Positions 14,111 to 14,249 of a stretch of DNA of 14,249 nucleotides are shown here, one piece after another. The stretch covers positions 1 through 14,249 of the forward strand of contig CAYZVN010000075.1 in assembly GCA_964482025.1 (NCBI GenBank), written 5' to 3'. A program made the translations under genes and the position numbers. The notes below the pieces were generated by a model that was not told the origin of the DNA, searched no databases, and saw only the letters and a program-made list of their open reading frames with translations. The stretch comes from UBA5868 sp964482025. Its GTDB lineage: Bacteria > Pseudomonadota > Gammaproteobacteria > Pseudomonadales > Cellvibrionaceae. Position 1 is the first letter of the stretch, and every line of letters begins with the position of its first letter.

Positions 14111-14249
14111 CGGCCCCCAAACCGGTCCGGCCTCCCATACCGTCCGGTCCCCCACCAGCCCGGCCCCCAAACCGTCCGGTCCCCACACCATCCGGTCCCC
14201 ACACCGTCCGGTCCCTGAGCTGGTCGAAGGGGTCGAAGGGGTCGAAGGG
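14111..14249. repeat. GC-rich tandem-repeat block at the window end
   Basis: A 16-bp unit ACCGTCCGGTCCCCAC is repeated head to tail three times from 14171 to 14218 (second copy ACCATCC, third ending CCTGA), with another copy at 14139. CGGCCCCCAAACCG occurs at 14111 and again exactly 50 bases later. The end is three 9-bp units GGTCGAAGG (14222-14248) after CCCTGAGCT. On the - strand the block is full of runs of three to five Gs. It lies about 180-315 bases upstream of the large GH43 start. No gene is supported here. Confidence 0.8.

Noticed and set aside
13934..14191. N-terminal extension of the large GH43 protein (86 extra residues)
   Set aside because: The extension is Trp/Gly/Pro-rich translation of the tandem repeats followed by an AT-rich promoter-like stretch. 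A proper signal peptide and a ribosome binding site occur only at the start at 13933.
1..14249. CRISPR arrays, tRNA or rRNA genes, insertion sequences, phage or defence modules
   Set aside because: No regularly spaced direct repeats with unique spacers, no cloverleaf or rRNA-like segment, and no transposase, integrase or defence-type protein was seen.

Overview
The window most resembles a polysaccharide-degrading marine or soil gammaproteobacterium of the Cellvibrionaceae type (Cellvibrio, Saccharophagus, Teredinibacter and relatives). The reasons are two secreted family-43 glycoside hydrolases, a CBM9-like lipoprotein, and long polyserine linkers encoded by a mixture of all six serine codons. 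This assignment is inferred from gene content and linker style; no rRNA or tRNA gene is present to confirm it. The sequence is a draft scaffold: it contains a 100-N gap and ends in a low-complexity GC-rich repeat.

Left part (1-5601), mostly housekeeping or unassigned. It starts inside a membrane-anchored von Willebrand factor A (VWA) protein, which converges with a small lipoprotein gene. A block of tandem palindromes precedes a DTW-domain tRNA-modifying enzyme (TapT/YfiP type) whose conserved N-terminus can be reached only from a non-AUG start. A small isoprenylcysteine methyltransferase-like membrane protein and a GabD-type succinate-semialdehyde dehydrogenase follow on the same strand.

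Middle part (5602-8930), all on the + strand: a polyserine-linked CBM9-like lipoprotein, a strong hairpin, a DinB-family translesion polymerase of the variety familiar from betaproteobacteria, and a gene with an N-terminal zinc ribbon and a C-terminal YbjQ-like domain that is broken by the N gap and closed by a textbook intrinsic terminator.

Right part (8931-14249), carbohydrate-related: a GH43 lipoprotein (beta-xylosidase/arabinofuranosidase type) on the - strand, a short MscS-like channel on the + strand, and a large multidomain GH43-CBM6-malectin-like-polyserine protein on the - strand with a GlyGly-CTERM-like tail and two tandem terminators. Beyond its start lies a G-rich tandem-repeat block. 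The two GH43 enzymes and the CBM9-like lipoprotein plausibly act together on arabinoxylan-type hemicellulose: one enzyme held in a membrane as a lipoprotein, one exported and possibly surface-sorted, and one binding protein displayed on a long flexible linker. No sugar transporter, TonB receptor or regulator is visible, so this is not a complete utilisation locus. I see no CRISPR array, transposase, phage gene or defence system.
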